A stretch of DNA of 64,000 nucleotides from Bermanella marisrubri (GTDB lineage: Bacteria; Pseudomonadota; Gammaproteobacteria; Pseudomonadales; Oceanobacteraceae). The notes under the pieces were generated by a model. It did no database searches, was not told where the DNA came from, and worked only from the letters and a program-made list of their open reading frames with translations. Shown here one piece after another: positions 1 to 7,774 of this stretch. A program made the translations under genes and the position numbers. Numbering within the stretch: the first letter of the stretch is position 1; the number at the start of each line of letters is the position of its first letter. The stretch covers positions 997,001 to 1,061,000 of the forward strand of contig NZ_CP051183.1 in assembly GCF_012295615.1 (NCBI RefSeq). Reading direction: 5' to 3'.

Positions 1-2
1 GT

Positions 3-815
3 GGTGAAACAGTTTCTAAATCGGTTACGCGCGTTGGTGGCTTCAACGTGGTTGCAGATGGCAACTACCTAGTTTGGGATTTAGAGGCGAAGAAGTTAGT
101 TGAACTTGATGTACAACCAGGCTCTCGCTATAACGGGCCAGCATCTGAATTAGAAAATACCTCCTCTGATCTAAACGGTTTTTGGATAGATCCAAGTCGT
201 GGCCAGCTATTAAAAATCATGGGACAAACTGCGGGCCTAACGGAACGCATCCAGCAAGGTGGTGTAGTTGGTTACATCATTCTAGCCTTAGCCGTTATTG
301 GTATTCTGTTGGCGCTTGTTCGAATGGTTATGCTTTCGGCAGAAGCGAAACGCATTAAGAAGCAAATGAATGATGAAACTCCTTCAGACAACAATGCATT
401 GGGCCGCGTGATGAGCGTATACCAAGCGAATCAAGATGCAGATACAGAAACCTTAGAGCTTCATCTTGGCGAAGCGATTTCAAACGAAGTTCCTCGCTTA
501 ACTGCGGGTGTTAACTGGATCAAGATCATTTCTGTTGTTGCACCTCTTTTAGGTCTACTCGGTACCGTAACCGGTATGATTGATGTGTTCGAAACCATGT
601 CATTGTTTGGTACCGGTGATCCTAAGCTAATGGCTGGTGGTATTTCTCAAGCATTGGTTACTACGGTACTGGGTCTTGTTGCAGCGATTCCGTGTGTATT
701 CCTACACACTATGACGAATAACAAGAGTCGCGACTTGATTCAAATTCTTCAGGAGCGTGCGACAGGTATCTTGGCACGTAAAGCAGAAGAGCAATATCAA
801 GCAAAGGCAGCGTAA
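3..815 (+). CDS. TtpC-like MotA/TolQ/ExbB proton-channel family protein (5' truncated)
   Basis: The reading frame is open to the first bases of the window, so about 270 C-terminal codons are visible and the true start lies upstream; the GTG at 48 is internal. Three membrane segments of the TolQ/ExbB fold are seen: one after the GGVVGY stretch, one containing LLGLLGTVTGMIDVF, and one near ALVTTVLGLVAAIP. The long non-membrane region ahead of the first segment fits the ~450-residue ExbB-like proteins called TtpC, which join the ExbB2-ExbD2-TonB2 complex in Vibrio and other marine gammaproteobacteria. The gene is followed after three bases by exbB2. Function (inner-membrane partner of TonB2 energy transduction) is inferred from family and context. 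A canonical short ExbB is the alternative but the length argues against it. Confidence 0.85.
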   Translation, partial: GETVSKSVTRVGGFNVVADGNYLVWDLEAKKLVELDVQPGSRYNGPASELENTSSDLNGFWIDPSRGQLLKIMGQTAGLTERIQQGGVVGYIILALAVIGILLALVRMVMLSAEAKRIKKQMNDETPSDNNALGRVMSVYQANQDADTETLELHLGEAISNEVPRLTAGVNWIKIISVVAPLLGLLGTVTGMIDVFETMSLFGTGDPKLMAGGISQALVTTVLGLVAAIPCVFLHTMTNNKSRDLIQILQERATGILARKAEEQYQAKAA

Positions 816-818
816 ACC

Positions 819-1340
819 ATGTTTTATAACGCGTACGAGCAGGTTTACTTATTTACTGAGCGGGGTGGGGACGTTGTCCTTGCCATCCTCGGCCTGATAT
901 TTCTGCTTTGGCTATTTATTTTAGAGCGCGTTGCCTACTTTACTTTGAATCACAAAGACTTGGTTGCGAAAGCCGTTGAAGAATGGGAGGCGCGAAAAGA
1001 GCGCACCAGCTGGCAGGCTCATCAGATTCGTCTAGATTTGGTGGCATCAGTGGAAATGGCTTTAGAAACCAATACGCGAACCATAAAAATGTTGGTAGGA
1101 CTCTGTCCCCTGTTTGGTTTGCTAGGTACGGTAACGGGCATGATTGAGGTATTCGATGTAATGGCATTTATAGGTAACGGCAGCCCACGAGCAATGGCTT
1201 CCGGTATTTCTAAGGCCACTATTCCAACCATGGCAGGTATGGTTGGTGCGTTGACTGGATTGTTTGCACAGTCATTGATTCAACGACATATTCAACGCCA
1301 AAAATCGAACATCGAAGACAAATTAACATTTGATCACTAA
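819..1340 (+). CDS. exbB: ExbB2-type biopolymer transport protein (MotA/TolQ/ExbB family)
   Basis: A 173-residue inner-membrane protein with three membrane segments, at about residues 17-41, 90-112 and 137-156. The second contains the family motif LLGTVTGMIEVF, and the loop before the third carries the usual GISKATIPTMAG-type signature. ExbB forms the pentameric proton channel that, with ExbD, energises TonB. The ATG lies three bases after the ttpC-like stop, indicating translational coupling. Its short length (ExbB1 proteins are about 240 residues) is typical of the ExbB2 branch found beside TtpC. An assignment as TolQ is less likely because no tolR-tolA-tolB-pal genes follow. Confidence 0.92.
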   Translation: MFYNAYEQVYLFTERGGDVVLAILGLIFLLWLFILERVAYFTLNHKDLVAKAVEEWEARKERTSWQAHQIRLDLVASVEMALETNTRTIKMLVGLCPLFGLLGTVTGMIEVFDVMAFIGNGSPRAMASGISKATIPTMAGMVGALTGLFAQSLIQRHIQRQKSNIEDKLTFDH

Positions 1341-1369
1341 CCAAAAGTGATGCAATTGAGGAATACACT

Positions 1370-1780
1370 ATGAGACGCGGATTTCAAAATCTGACGCCAG
1401 AAGCAGAAGAAGGTGAGATCGATATTACGCCAATGTTGGACGTAGTATTCATCATGTTGATCTTCTTTATCGTGACTGCATCGTTTGTTAAGGAATCAGG
1501 TATCGAGGTTAATCGTCCAGATGCGAACACTTCGTCGGCGAAACCTCGTGCTAACATTTTGATCGCCATTAATGAAGGTGGTGAGATCTGGATCAACAAG
1601 CGTAAGGTTGAAGAAAGCCAAGTACGAGCGAATATTGAACGTCTTCATGCGGAAAACCCACAAGGTACCGTTGTCGTTCAAGCGGACGAAGAAGCTCGCA
1701 CGAAGACGCTAGTTGCTGTAATGGACGCCGCACGAGCTGCTGGTGTCTATGACGTATCGTTGGCCACTGAGGAGCCGTGA
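1370..1780 (+). CDS. exbD: ExbD2-type biopolymer transport protein
   Basis: A 136-residue ExbD/TolR family protein: short cytoplasmic N-terminus, one membrane helix (about residues 22-42) and a periplasmic domain. The helix begins DITPMLDVVFIMLIFF; Asp24 is in the place of the proton-translocating aspartate of ExbD (Asp25 in E. coli). It partners the adjacent ExbB2 and TonB proteins. The ATG follows a GAGGAATACACT leader, and the stop is one base before the tonB start, so the two are probably translationally coupled. Confidence 0.93.
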   Translation: MRRGFQNLTPEAEEGEIDITPMLDVVFIMLIFFIVTASFVKESGIEVNRPDANTSSAKPRANILIAINEGGEIWINKRKVEESQVRANIERLHAENPQGTVVVQADEEARTKTLVAVMDAARAAGVYDVSLATEEP

Positions 1781-1781
1781 T

Positions 1782-2411
1782 ATGTTGAATGCAGCACCAA
1801 GATTTGGAATTGCGATTGCTGTAGCTGCAGGTGTCACCTTTGGTGTCGCGCTAATGATGCAGGGATTGATTTCCTCTGGTGGGTCTGTGCTTCAGGAAAA
1901 CGACATGGGCAAGCTTGTTGAGTTTGTTCATGTGCAACAGGACGACGAGACCCGAACCAAAGATCGTCAACCTAAGAAGCCTCCCACACCACCCAAAGAG
2001 CCACCCAAACCCGAGATGGCCAAGCCTGATTTTGATCGATCTGCAGATGCCATGGATATTGGTGGTCTAGATCTGGGTGCAGACTTGAGCGTTGATGCCG
2101 GCTTGTCAGGCAGTGGCGGTGACGGTGAGTATTTACCGATTGTTAAAGTAGCACCTCAGTATCCGCGCAGAGCCGCAATGAAGGGTATTGAAGGTTACGT
2201 TGTACTGGAATTTACCGTGAGCAAATTAGGTACGGTTGTTGATCCGCAAGTAATAGAGGCAGATCCGCCGAATATCTTTAATCGAGCTGCTATTCGAGCC
2301 GCTACTAAGTTTAAGTACAAGCCCAAAATCGAAAATGGCGAAGCCATTGAAGTACCGGGTGTACGCAACATCATCCGCTTCGAGTTGGATGACAGCAGTA
2401 AGCGCAGGTAG
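1782..2411 (+). CDS. tonB: TonB2-type energy transducer
   Basis: A 209-residue protein from the ATG at 1782, chosen over an in-frame upstream start at 1743 because it is preceded by GGAG and abuts the exbD stop. Order: N-terminal membrane anchor (about 9-28), short proline-rich spacer (KKPPTPPKEPPKP), and a C-terminal TonB domain from about residue 123 with the characteristic APQYPRRA motif and GYVVLEFTVSKLGTV strand. TonB spans the periplasm and passes ExbB/ExbD energy to outer-membrane receptors, such as the receptor at 57726. The short length and gene order match TonB2 rather than TonB1. Confidence 0.92.
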   Translation: MLNAAPRFGIAIAVAAGVTFGVALMMQGLISSGGSVLQENDMGKLVEFVHVQQDDETRTKDRQPKKPPTPPKEPPKPEMAKPDFDRSADAMDIGGLDLGADLSVDAGLSGSGGDGEYLPIVKVAPQYPRRAAMKGIEGYVVLEFTVSKLGTVVDPQVIEADPPNIFNRAAIRAATKFKYKPKIENGEAIEVPGVRNIIRFELDDSSKRR

Positions 2412-2417
2412 GGTATT

Positions 2418-3722
2418 ATGAAATTTTCTCTCATTACTATCATGTTGCTGGCTTTGTTGGCCTACGGTGTTACGTCAGTAGCACCCTTAACGGTACAAAA
2501 GACCTTTGCAGCAGAAGAAGAAAAGAAAAAGCGAAAAGTACGTCGTGCTCAGACTATGCGCCCAATGATCTTCAAAAAGTTAGATCAAGCTCGACAACTC
2601 TCTGACGAAAAACAATACGATGAAGCACTCGAATACCTTGAAGACATGAAAGATATTCGTCGTAACTCGTATGAGCAAGCTATGACTTGGAATATGGTCG
2701 CTTACGTGCAATTCAACAGAGATAATTACGACGGTGCAATCTCAGCCTATAGCAAGGTATTAGAGACAAAGAATTTGCCTGAAAGTCTGGAGCAAACAAC
2801 TTTATACAGCATTGCTAAGCTTTATTTGATTAAAGAGGATTACACTAAAGCAATTAGCGCATTAAATAACTGGTTCGAAGTTGTCGAAAAACCCGGGCCT
2901 GAAGCTTATATCTTGCGTGCTCAAATGAACTATCAGCTTGAAAACTACAACCAGGCATTACCCGATGTTAAAAAGGCAATTGCTATTGTTCAAAAGCAAG
3001 GGAAGAAACCTCGTGAAAGTTGGTTGCTTGTTGAGCGTGCCGTGTACTATCAAAATAAAGACTATGTTTCTATGGAACGTTCTTTGAAAGATTTGATTAC
3101 ATGGTATCCAAAACCTCAGTATTGGATGCAGCTAGGCGCAGTTTACAATGAGTTAGGTAAATCTGGTAAAGAGTTATCCGTCATGGAAACGGCTTATGAC
3201 CAAGGTCTTTTCGAGAAGGAAAGTCATATTGTGAGTTTTGCGCAAGCCATGCTGACCCAAGATGTCCCCTATAAGGCGGCTCAAGTGCTAATAAAGGGTA
3301 TCAAAGATGGTGTTGTCGAAGAGAATGGGAAAAACTTATCTCTATTAGGCGATGCATTGATGATTGCTAAAGAGTATGACGAAGCGATAAAGGTAATGAC
3401 TCAAGCGGCTGGTGAGACGCAAGAAGGTAAAGACTTTTATAAGCTGGCTCAAATTCATACCGAGAGACAAGAATGGAAACTGGCTCTAGAGAATGTAAAT
3501 AAAGCGCTACAAGATGAAGAGTTTAAGTATGAAGACGATGCTTTGATTCTAAAAGGTCTTGTTCAATTTAATCTAGAGGATTTAGAAGCGGCTAAGATCA
3601 CATTTGAAAAGGCAAAAGCTTTCGAGGATGTAAAAAAGTCAGCTAAGCAATGGCTAGGTTACATTGATGGCGAACAAAAACGTCGTGAATATATGGCTTC
3701 AGGCGGTCTTGTTGCCCCCTAG
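2418..3722 (+). CDS. Tetratricopeptide-repeat protein of the TonB2 cluster
   Basis: A 434-residue protein with a probable signal peptide (residues 1-31, ending near TFAAEE), then a very basic segment (EEEKKKRKVRRAQ), then serial TPR-like helical pairs to the C-terminus, for example EKQYDEALEYLEDM and DNYDGAISAYSKVLE. It starts six bases after the tonB stop and is the last gene before a terminator, so it belongs to the same transcript. TPR proteins are the usual last gene of TtpC-type TonB2 clusters and are presumed to scaffold the periplasmic complex. That role is inference; the sequence shows only a secreted TPR protein. Confidence 0.8.
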   Translation: MKFSLITIMLLALLAYGVTSVAPLTVQKTFAAEEEKKKRKVRRAQTMRPMIFKKLDQARQLSDEKQYDEALEYLEDMKDIRRNSYEQAMTWNMVAYVQFNRDNYDGAISAYSKVLETKNLPESLEQTTLYSIAKLYLIKEDYTKAISALNNWFEVVEKPGPEAYILRAQMNYQLENYNQALPDVKKAIAIVQKQGKKPRESWLLVERAVYYQNKDYVSMERSLKDLITWYPKPQYWMQLGAVYNELGKSGKELSVMETAYDQGLFEKESHIVSFAQAMLTQDVPYKAAQVLIKGIKDGVVEENGKNLSLLGDALMIAKEYDEAIKVMTQAAGETQEGKDFYKLAQIHTERQEWKLALENVNKALQDEEFKYEDDALILKGLVQFNLEDLEAAKITFEKAKAFEDVKKSAKQWLGYIDGEQKRREYMASGGLVAP

Positions 3723-3762
3723 ATGCTAGCCACATTTTTGGTCAGGCTTGATATAAGCCAAT

Positions 3763-3790
3763 AAAAAAGGGAGCCTAGCTCCCTTTTTTA
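3763..3790. terminator. Bidirectional rho-independent terminator
   Basis: Six A residues, then GGGAGC-CTA-GCTCCC (stem arms 3769-3774 and 3778-3783), then six T residues. The A and T runs make it functional on both strands, ending the TonB2 cluster from the left and the yej-like operon from the right. Confidence 0.93.
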
Positions 3791-3808
3791 TTGCTCTCCT
3801 GTTTACGA

Positions 3809-5416
3809 TTAGGGAGCCACTTGGTTATGTAGTTTGGGTACAGCTTCCAATAGAGTCTTCGTATATGGATGAGTCGGTTCTGTCATAATTTGTTTCGCAG
3901 TACCTTGCTCGACAATTTCTCCGTTTTGCATCACTGCCACACGATGGGCCAAATGTGGAATAATTGATAAATCATGAGTAATAAATAGATATGATATTCC
4001 GAATTCATTTTGTAGCTCACGCAACAAGTCTAGAACTTGACCTCTTATGGAAACATCAAGAGCAGACGTTGGCTCGTCACAAATAATTAGTTCAGGATCT
4101 ACAGCCAATGCGCGAGCAATGGCTATACGTTGACGTTGTCCACCGGAAAATTCATGGGGGTATCGATCAAGATGCTCTGCATTTAATCCAACGCGTTCAA
4201 GCAAAGTACGCATCTTTTGCTCTCGCTTTTTAGTATCGGATTCAATTCCTAGGCTTTTCATACCTTCTTCAATAATTTCACGGATACTCATTCGAGGGTT
4301 CATAGAGGAGAAGGGGTCTTGAAATATAATTTGCACTCTGCGTCGATAGGGTAAAAAAGCTTTGTGATTCAGTCCTGATATCGCTTCACCATTGAATGAA
4401 ACATTTCCAGAATGAATTGGGTTTAGGCGAATAATGGCTTTTCCTGCAGTCGTTTTTCCTGAACCTGATTCACCCACAATGGCTAATGTTTCGCCTTTAC
4501 CTACGGTAAAGCTAATTCCATTAACGGCTTTCGTATGGCCGACCGTTCGTTGCAAGATTCCTTTTTTTTGCGCAAACCAGACTTTTAGATTGTCCACTTT
4601 AAGCAAGGCCTCTTTACTGTCGACCTTAAAGAAATCATCACGTTTGGGCAGTGAGTGGATAAGGCGTTTACTATACTCGTGTTGTGGATTTTCGAAGAAT
4701 GCTTTTGTTTCTGCTTGCTCGAGAATGTCGCCATGTTGCATGACCGCGATATGGTCGGCCATTTCATTGACGATACCCATATCATGCGTGATCAATAAAA
4801 CGCTGAGCTGACGATCGTGCCTTAATTTATCAAGCAATTCTAAAATCTGACGCTGAATAGTCACGTCTAATGCAGTGGTTGGTTCATCAGCGATGAGCAA
4901 GTCAGGTTCGCATGCTAGGGCCATGGCGATCATGACTCGTTGTTTTTGACCTCCAGACAATTGATGAGGATACCACTTGAGTCGATCTTCAGGGTCAGGA
5001 ATGCCAACCTCTTCAAGCATGTTGATTAATTTTTGTTGAGTTTCCTGAGGGGTCAAATTTTGGTGTAGTTTTAAAACTTCTTTTAATTGGTCGCCGATGG
5101 TTTGTACTGGATTAAGTGAAGTTTGTGGCTCTTGGAAAATCATTGCGATTTTTTTGCCACGAACTCGATTCATTTGCATTTCGGTAAGCTTAAATAGTGC
5201 AGTATCTTTGAAAGTAATTGCGCCGCCACTGATGCAAAGAGCTTCAGGCAATAACCGCATAATTGCCAATGCGGTCAATGATTTTCCTGAACCGGACTCG
5301 CCAACAAGCGCAAAAATCTCACCCTGATGAATATCAAAGCTGACACCGTTAACCAGAGCTTGTGTGTCGACTTCAATCTGTAAATTGCGAACAGATAATA
5401 TTGTTTCTTTATTCAT
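3809..5416 (-). CDS. yejF: YejF-like duplicated ATP-binding subunit of a peptide ABC importer
   Basis: A 535-residue protein with two complete ABC domains in tandem. The first has Walker A GESGSGKS at 39-46, signature LSGGQKQR and Walker [13 protein letters not shown]; the second has [16 protein letters not shown] and [12 protein letters not shown]. Both carry the OppD/OppF-type features of the Dpp/Opp/Yej importers. This size matches E. coli YejF (about 530 residues), which fuses the OppD- and OppF-like ATPases. It hydrolyses ATP at the cytoplasmic face to drive uptake of oligopeptides (substrate inferred). Its ATG follows the yejE stop by three bases in a yejA-B-E-F order. Confidence 0.93.
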   Translation of the reverse strand: MNKETILSVRNLQIEVDTQALVNGVSFDIHQGEIFALVGESGSGKSLTALAIMRLLPEALCISGGAITFKDTALFKLTEMQMNRVRGKKIAMIFQEPQTSLNPVQTIGDQLKEVLKLHQNLTPQETQQKLINMLEEVGIPDPEDRLKWYPHQLSGGQKQRVMIAMALACEPDLLIADEPTTALDVTIQRQILELLDKLRHDRQLSVLLITHDMGIVNEMADHIAVMQHGDILEQAETKAFFENPQHEYSKRLIHSLPKRDDFFKVDSKEALLKVDNLKVWFAQKKGILQRTVGHTKAVNGISFTVGKGETLAIVGESGSGKTTAGKAIIRLNPIHSGNVSFNGEAISGLNHKAFLPYRRRVQIIFQDPFSSMNPRMSIREIIEEGMKSLGIESDTKKREQKMRTLLERVGLNAEHLDRYPHEFSGGQRQRIAIARALAVDPELIICDEPTSALDVSIRGQVLDLLRELQNEFGISYLFITHDLSIIPHLAHRVAVMQNGEIVEQGTAKQIMTEPTHPYTKTLLEAVPKLHNQVAP

Positions 5417-5419
5417 AGC

Positions 5420-6799
5420 CTAGTGTCCCTTCGCTGTGCGTGGGTCAAATGCATTTCGCACTTCATCAGACAATAAGTTGGCCGCGAGCACTAATATGAA
5501 CATAAGAACAAATGCACTGGTGACCGACCACCAAACAGCTGGATCTCGTGAAAGCTCAGTACGTGCCGCATTAATCATATTACCCCAGCTATACATATTA
5601 GGATCCACACCTACGCCAATGTATGAGAGTACAGCTTCCGCTAATACAAACATGCTGAAATCCAATACAATAACGATCAAAATAATATGCGTTATGTTAG
5701 GCAAAATATGTCGACGTATTACGCGAGAATGACTTACACCAAATGCATGTGCGGCTTGTACATAGTCTAGCTGACTTACCTTTAGGGTTTCTGCACGTAA
5801 AAGTCGACAAAGTGTGGTCCAACTCGTTAATCCTAAGATCCCGCATAGAGCTAAAAATTTAAAATCAGATCTAAGAATAGTTAAATTGAATTGCTCACTA
5901 TTGGTCTCGATATAAACATCAATCAATAGAACTGAAGCTGCAATTAAGAGAATGCCCGGAATCGAACTTAAAGTAGTGTATAGGTACTGAACAATATCAT
6001 CGACGATGCCTTTAAAATAGCCTGCGCTAATACCAAGAATAATCGCAAAAGGCAGTGTCACCAAGGTAGCGAGTGTACCGATAAGCACACCAGTACGAAT
6101 GGCTTTTATGCTTTGGTACAGAACATCAGCTCCGACCTTGTCCGTCCCCATGATGTGATAAAACTCACTTAAAAACAGTACGCAGGATGTTGTGATACTT
6201 ATGAGCGCCAATGAAATATAGGCGGCTTGCCAAGGGTAAGGGGAGTTTTCCTGTGATTTTTTTACCCAATGGCGGTGAAATAAAATTGGGATAGCGACTA
6301 CCACTAATCCTATGAGGCTAGCGAATAAAGTGGTTGTTAGAATATCAAGTGGACGTTGCTCGAGCGATTCAAGATGAGCGCCACCGTATTTGAGTCGAGG
6401 ATAATCGCGATAGACTAGGCCCTCTTCGTTGGTCATGTTTTCTTTAGAAAAAGAATATAGTGCAAAGGGGGCTGAATATGTCGTTTCACTTTTTGTTCGT
6501 AAATCGGTAAGAATGACATCTAATACAGAATGCACTTCACTACTATAAGCCACTTGCTGAATTTCTTGTTGCCCCTCAATTTCTGGTAGTGCTTCACGAA
6601 AATGCAGTGAGTCAAGAAAGGCTATGAGTACATAAAATGAGATAACCACAAAACTAGACATGCCGACCTTCGATTGAAAGACGCTACCCCATCTTGCTTT
6701 AGCTTGTGGGTTTTTCCTCAACTGTAATATAAAAAATATAACACAGACGATGAGGGCGAATAAGAGAATATCACTCCATAAAAAAACTGGTTTGATCAT
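5420..6799 (-). CDS. yejE: YejE-like permease of a peptide ABC importer, with enlarged N-terminal half
   Basis: A 459-residue OppC-type permease. The C-terminal half (from about residue 230) is a standard BPD_transp_1 domain with the EAA loop around QLDYVQAAHAFGVSHSRVIRRHILPN and a final membrane helix. E. coli YejE is about 340 residues; here about 120 extra residues lie in the first half, giving two early membrane helices, a polar presumably periplasmic region (about 66-150), and two more helices before the core domain. The start codon overlaps the yejB stop as ATGA, indicating coupling. Assignment as the second permease is firm; the role of the insertion is unknown. Confidence 0.88.
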   Translation of the reverse strand: MIKPVFLWSDILLFALIVCVIFFILQLRKNPQAKARWGSVFQSKVGMSSFVVISFYVLIAFLDSLHFREALPEIEGQQEIQQVAYSSEVHSVLDVILTDLRTKSETTYSAPFALYSFSKENMTNEEGLVYRDYPRLKYGGAHLESLEQRPLDILTTTLFASLIGLVVVAIPILFHRHWVKKSQENSPYPWQAAYISLALISITTSCVLFLSEFYHIMGTDKVGADVLYQSIKAIRTGVLIGTLATLVTLPFAIILGISAGYFKGIVDDIVQYLYTTLSSIPGILLIAASVLLIDVYIETNSEQFNLTILRSDFKFLALCGILGLTSWTTLCRLLRAETLKVSQLDYVQAAHAFGVSHSRVIRRHILPNITHIILIVIVLDFSMFVLAEAVLSYIGVGVDPNMYSWGNMINAARTELSRDPAVWWSVTSAFVLMFILVLAANLLSDEVRNAFDPRTAKGH

Positions 6800-7773
6800 G
6801 ATAGCTTCACCCTTGGATCAACTAAGGTGTAAGAAATATCGGTCAGCAATAAGCCAATGATATAAAGTACTGAGCCTAAAAACACCATAGAGCGCACGAT
6901 GGCGAAATCTTGTGCTTGGATAGCATCGAGGGTGTAGCTACCTAATCCAGGTATGCCAAAAAAAGACTCCATGAGTAAGCTACCTAAAAATAGCTGAGGA
7001 ATGACTATTACCACACTGGTGAGTATAGGAATCATCCCGTTAGGTAGAAGGTGTTTAAACAATATGGAAAGCTCTGACGCGCCTTTAGCCCTAGCTGTTC
7101 GAACGTAGTCACTATTGGCTTCTTCTATAAAAATTGATCGATACAAACGTGTACCTGAGCCAATACCTGCGATCACCCCGATGATGATTGGGAGGACCAA
7201 AAACCGTAATGCATCGACACCTTCTAAGTATCCTGAAATCGGTACGAGACTCCACTGTTTGGCAAAAAAGAATTGTCCGCCAAGAATATAGAATACAGGG
7301 GAAATGGAAAGTAGAGCGACACAGAAGGTCATAGCAGACAATTCGAAAGCGCTTGCTCGAAACATAACGATCAGCAAGGCAAAACAAATATTCACCCAAA
7401 TACCTACGATAAACGTAGGTATTTGTAGTGCAAGGCTTGGCCACATGCGGTCGTGAATATCTTCGCCAATGCTGCGTCCTTCATCCGATTTACCAAACTC
7501 AAATACCAATAGCTTGACTGACTTTTCAAAAAATATCGTATCTGTCAAAGTCGATAATCCGTTTTCATCACTATTAATAAATAGTGGTTTATCGTAGCCT
7601 CGTTGTGCTTTCCAGTTATCGATATCCTGCTGACTAATGTGCTTATCTCCTAATTGGACGCGTGCCATTTGATCAGGAGTGTTGACCATAAAAAACAGTG
7701 CGAAGGTAAGTATATTTACGCCAATAAGAATTGGGATAGCGTAAAGGGCTCTTCGAATAATATAAGCGAACAT
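6796..7773 (-). CDS. yejB: YejB-like permease of a peptide ABC importer
   Basis: A 325-residue OppB-type permease starting MFAYIIRRALYAIPIL, the usual OppB/DppB N-terminus. About six membrane helices are seen, with the EAA loop DYVRTARAKGASELSILFKHLLPNG and the C-terminal helix ending in DPRVKLS. I chose the ATG at 7773 over the in-frame TTG at 7788 because it has GGGGAG ahead of it and lies one base after the yejA stop. It forms the membrane channel with YejE. Confidence 0.92.
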   Translation of the reverse strand: MFAYIIRRALYAIPILIGVNILTFALFFMVNTPDQMARVQLGDKHISQQDIDNWKAQRGYDKPLFINSDENGLSTLTDTIFFEKSVKLLVFEFGKSDEGRSIGEDIHDRMWPSLALQIPTFIVGIWVNICFALLIVMFRASAFELSAMTFCVALLSISPVFYILGGQFFFAKQWSLVPISGYLEGVDALRFLVLPIIIGVIAGIGSGTRLYRSIFIEEANSDYVRTARAKGASELSILFKHLLPNGMIPILTSVVIVIPQLFLGSLLMESFFGIPGLGSYTLDAIQAQDFAIVRSMVFLGSVLYIIGLLLTDISYTLVDPRVKLS

Positions 7774-7774
7774 G

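Noticed and set aside
4434-4811. 125-codon plus-strand frame inside yejF
   Set aside because: Shadow of the ABC gene; no independent features.
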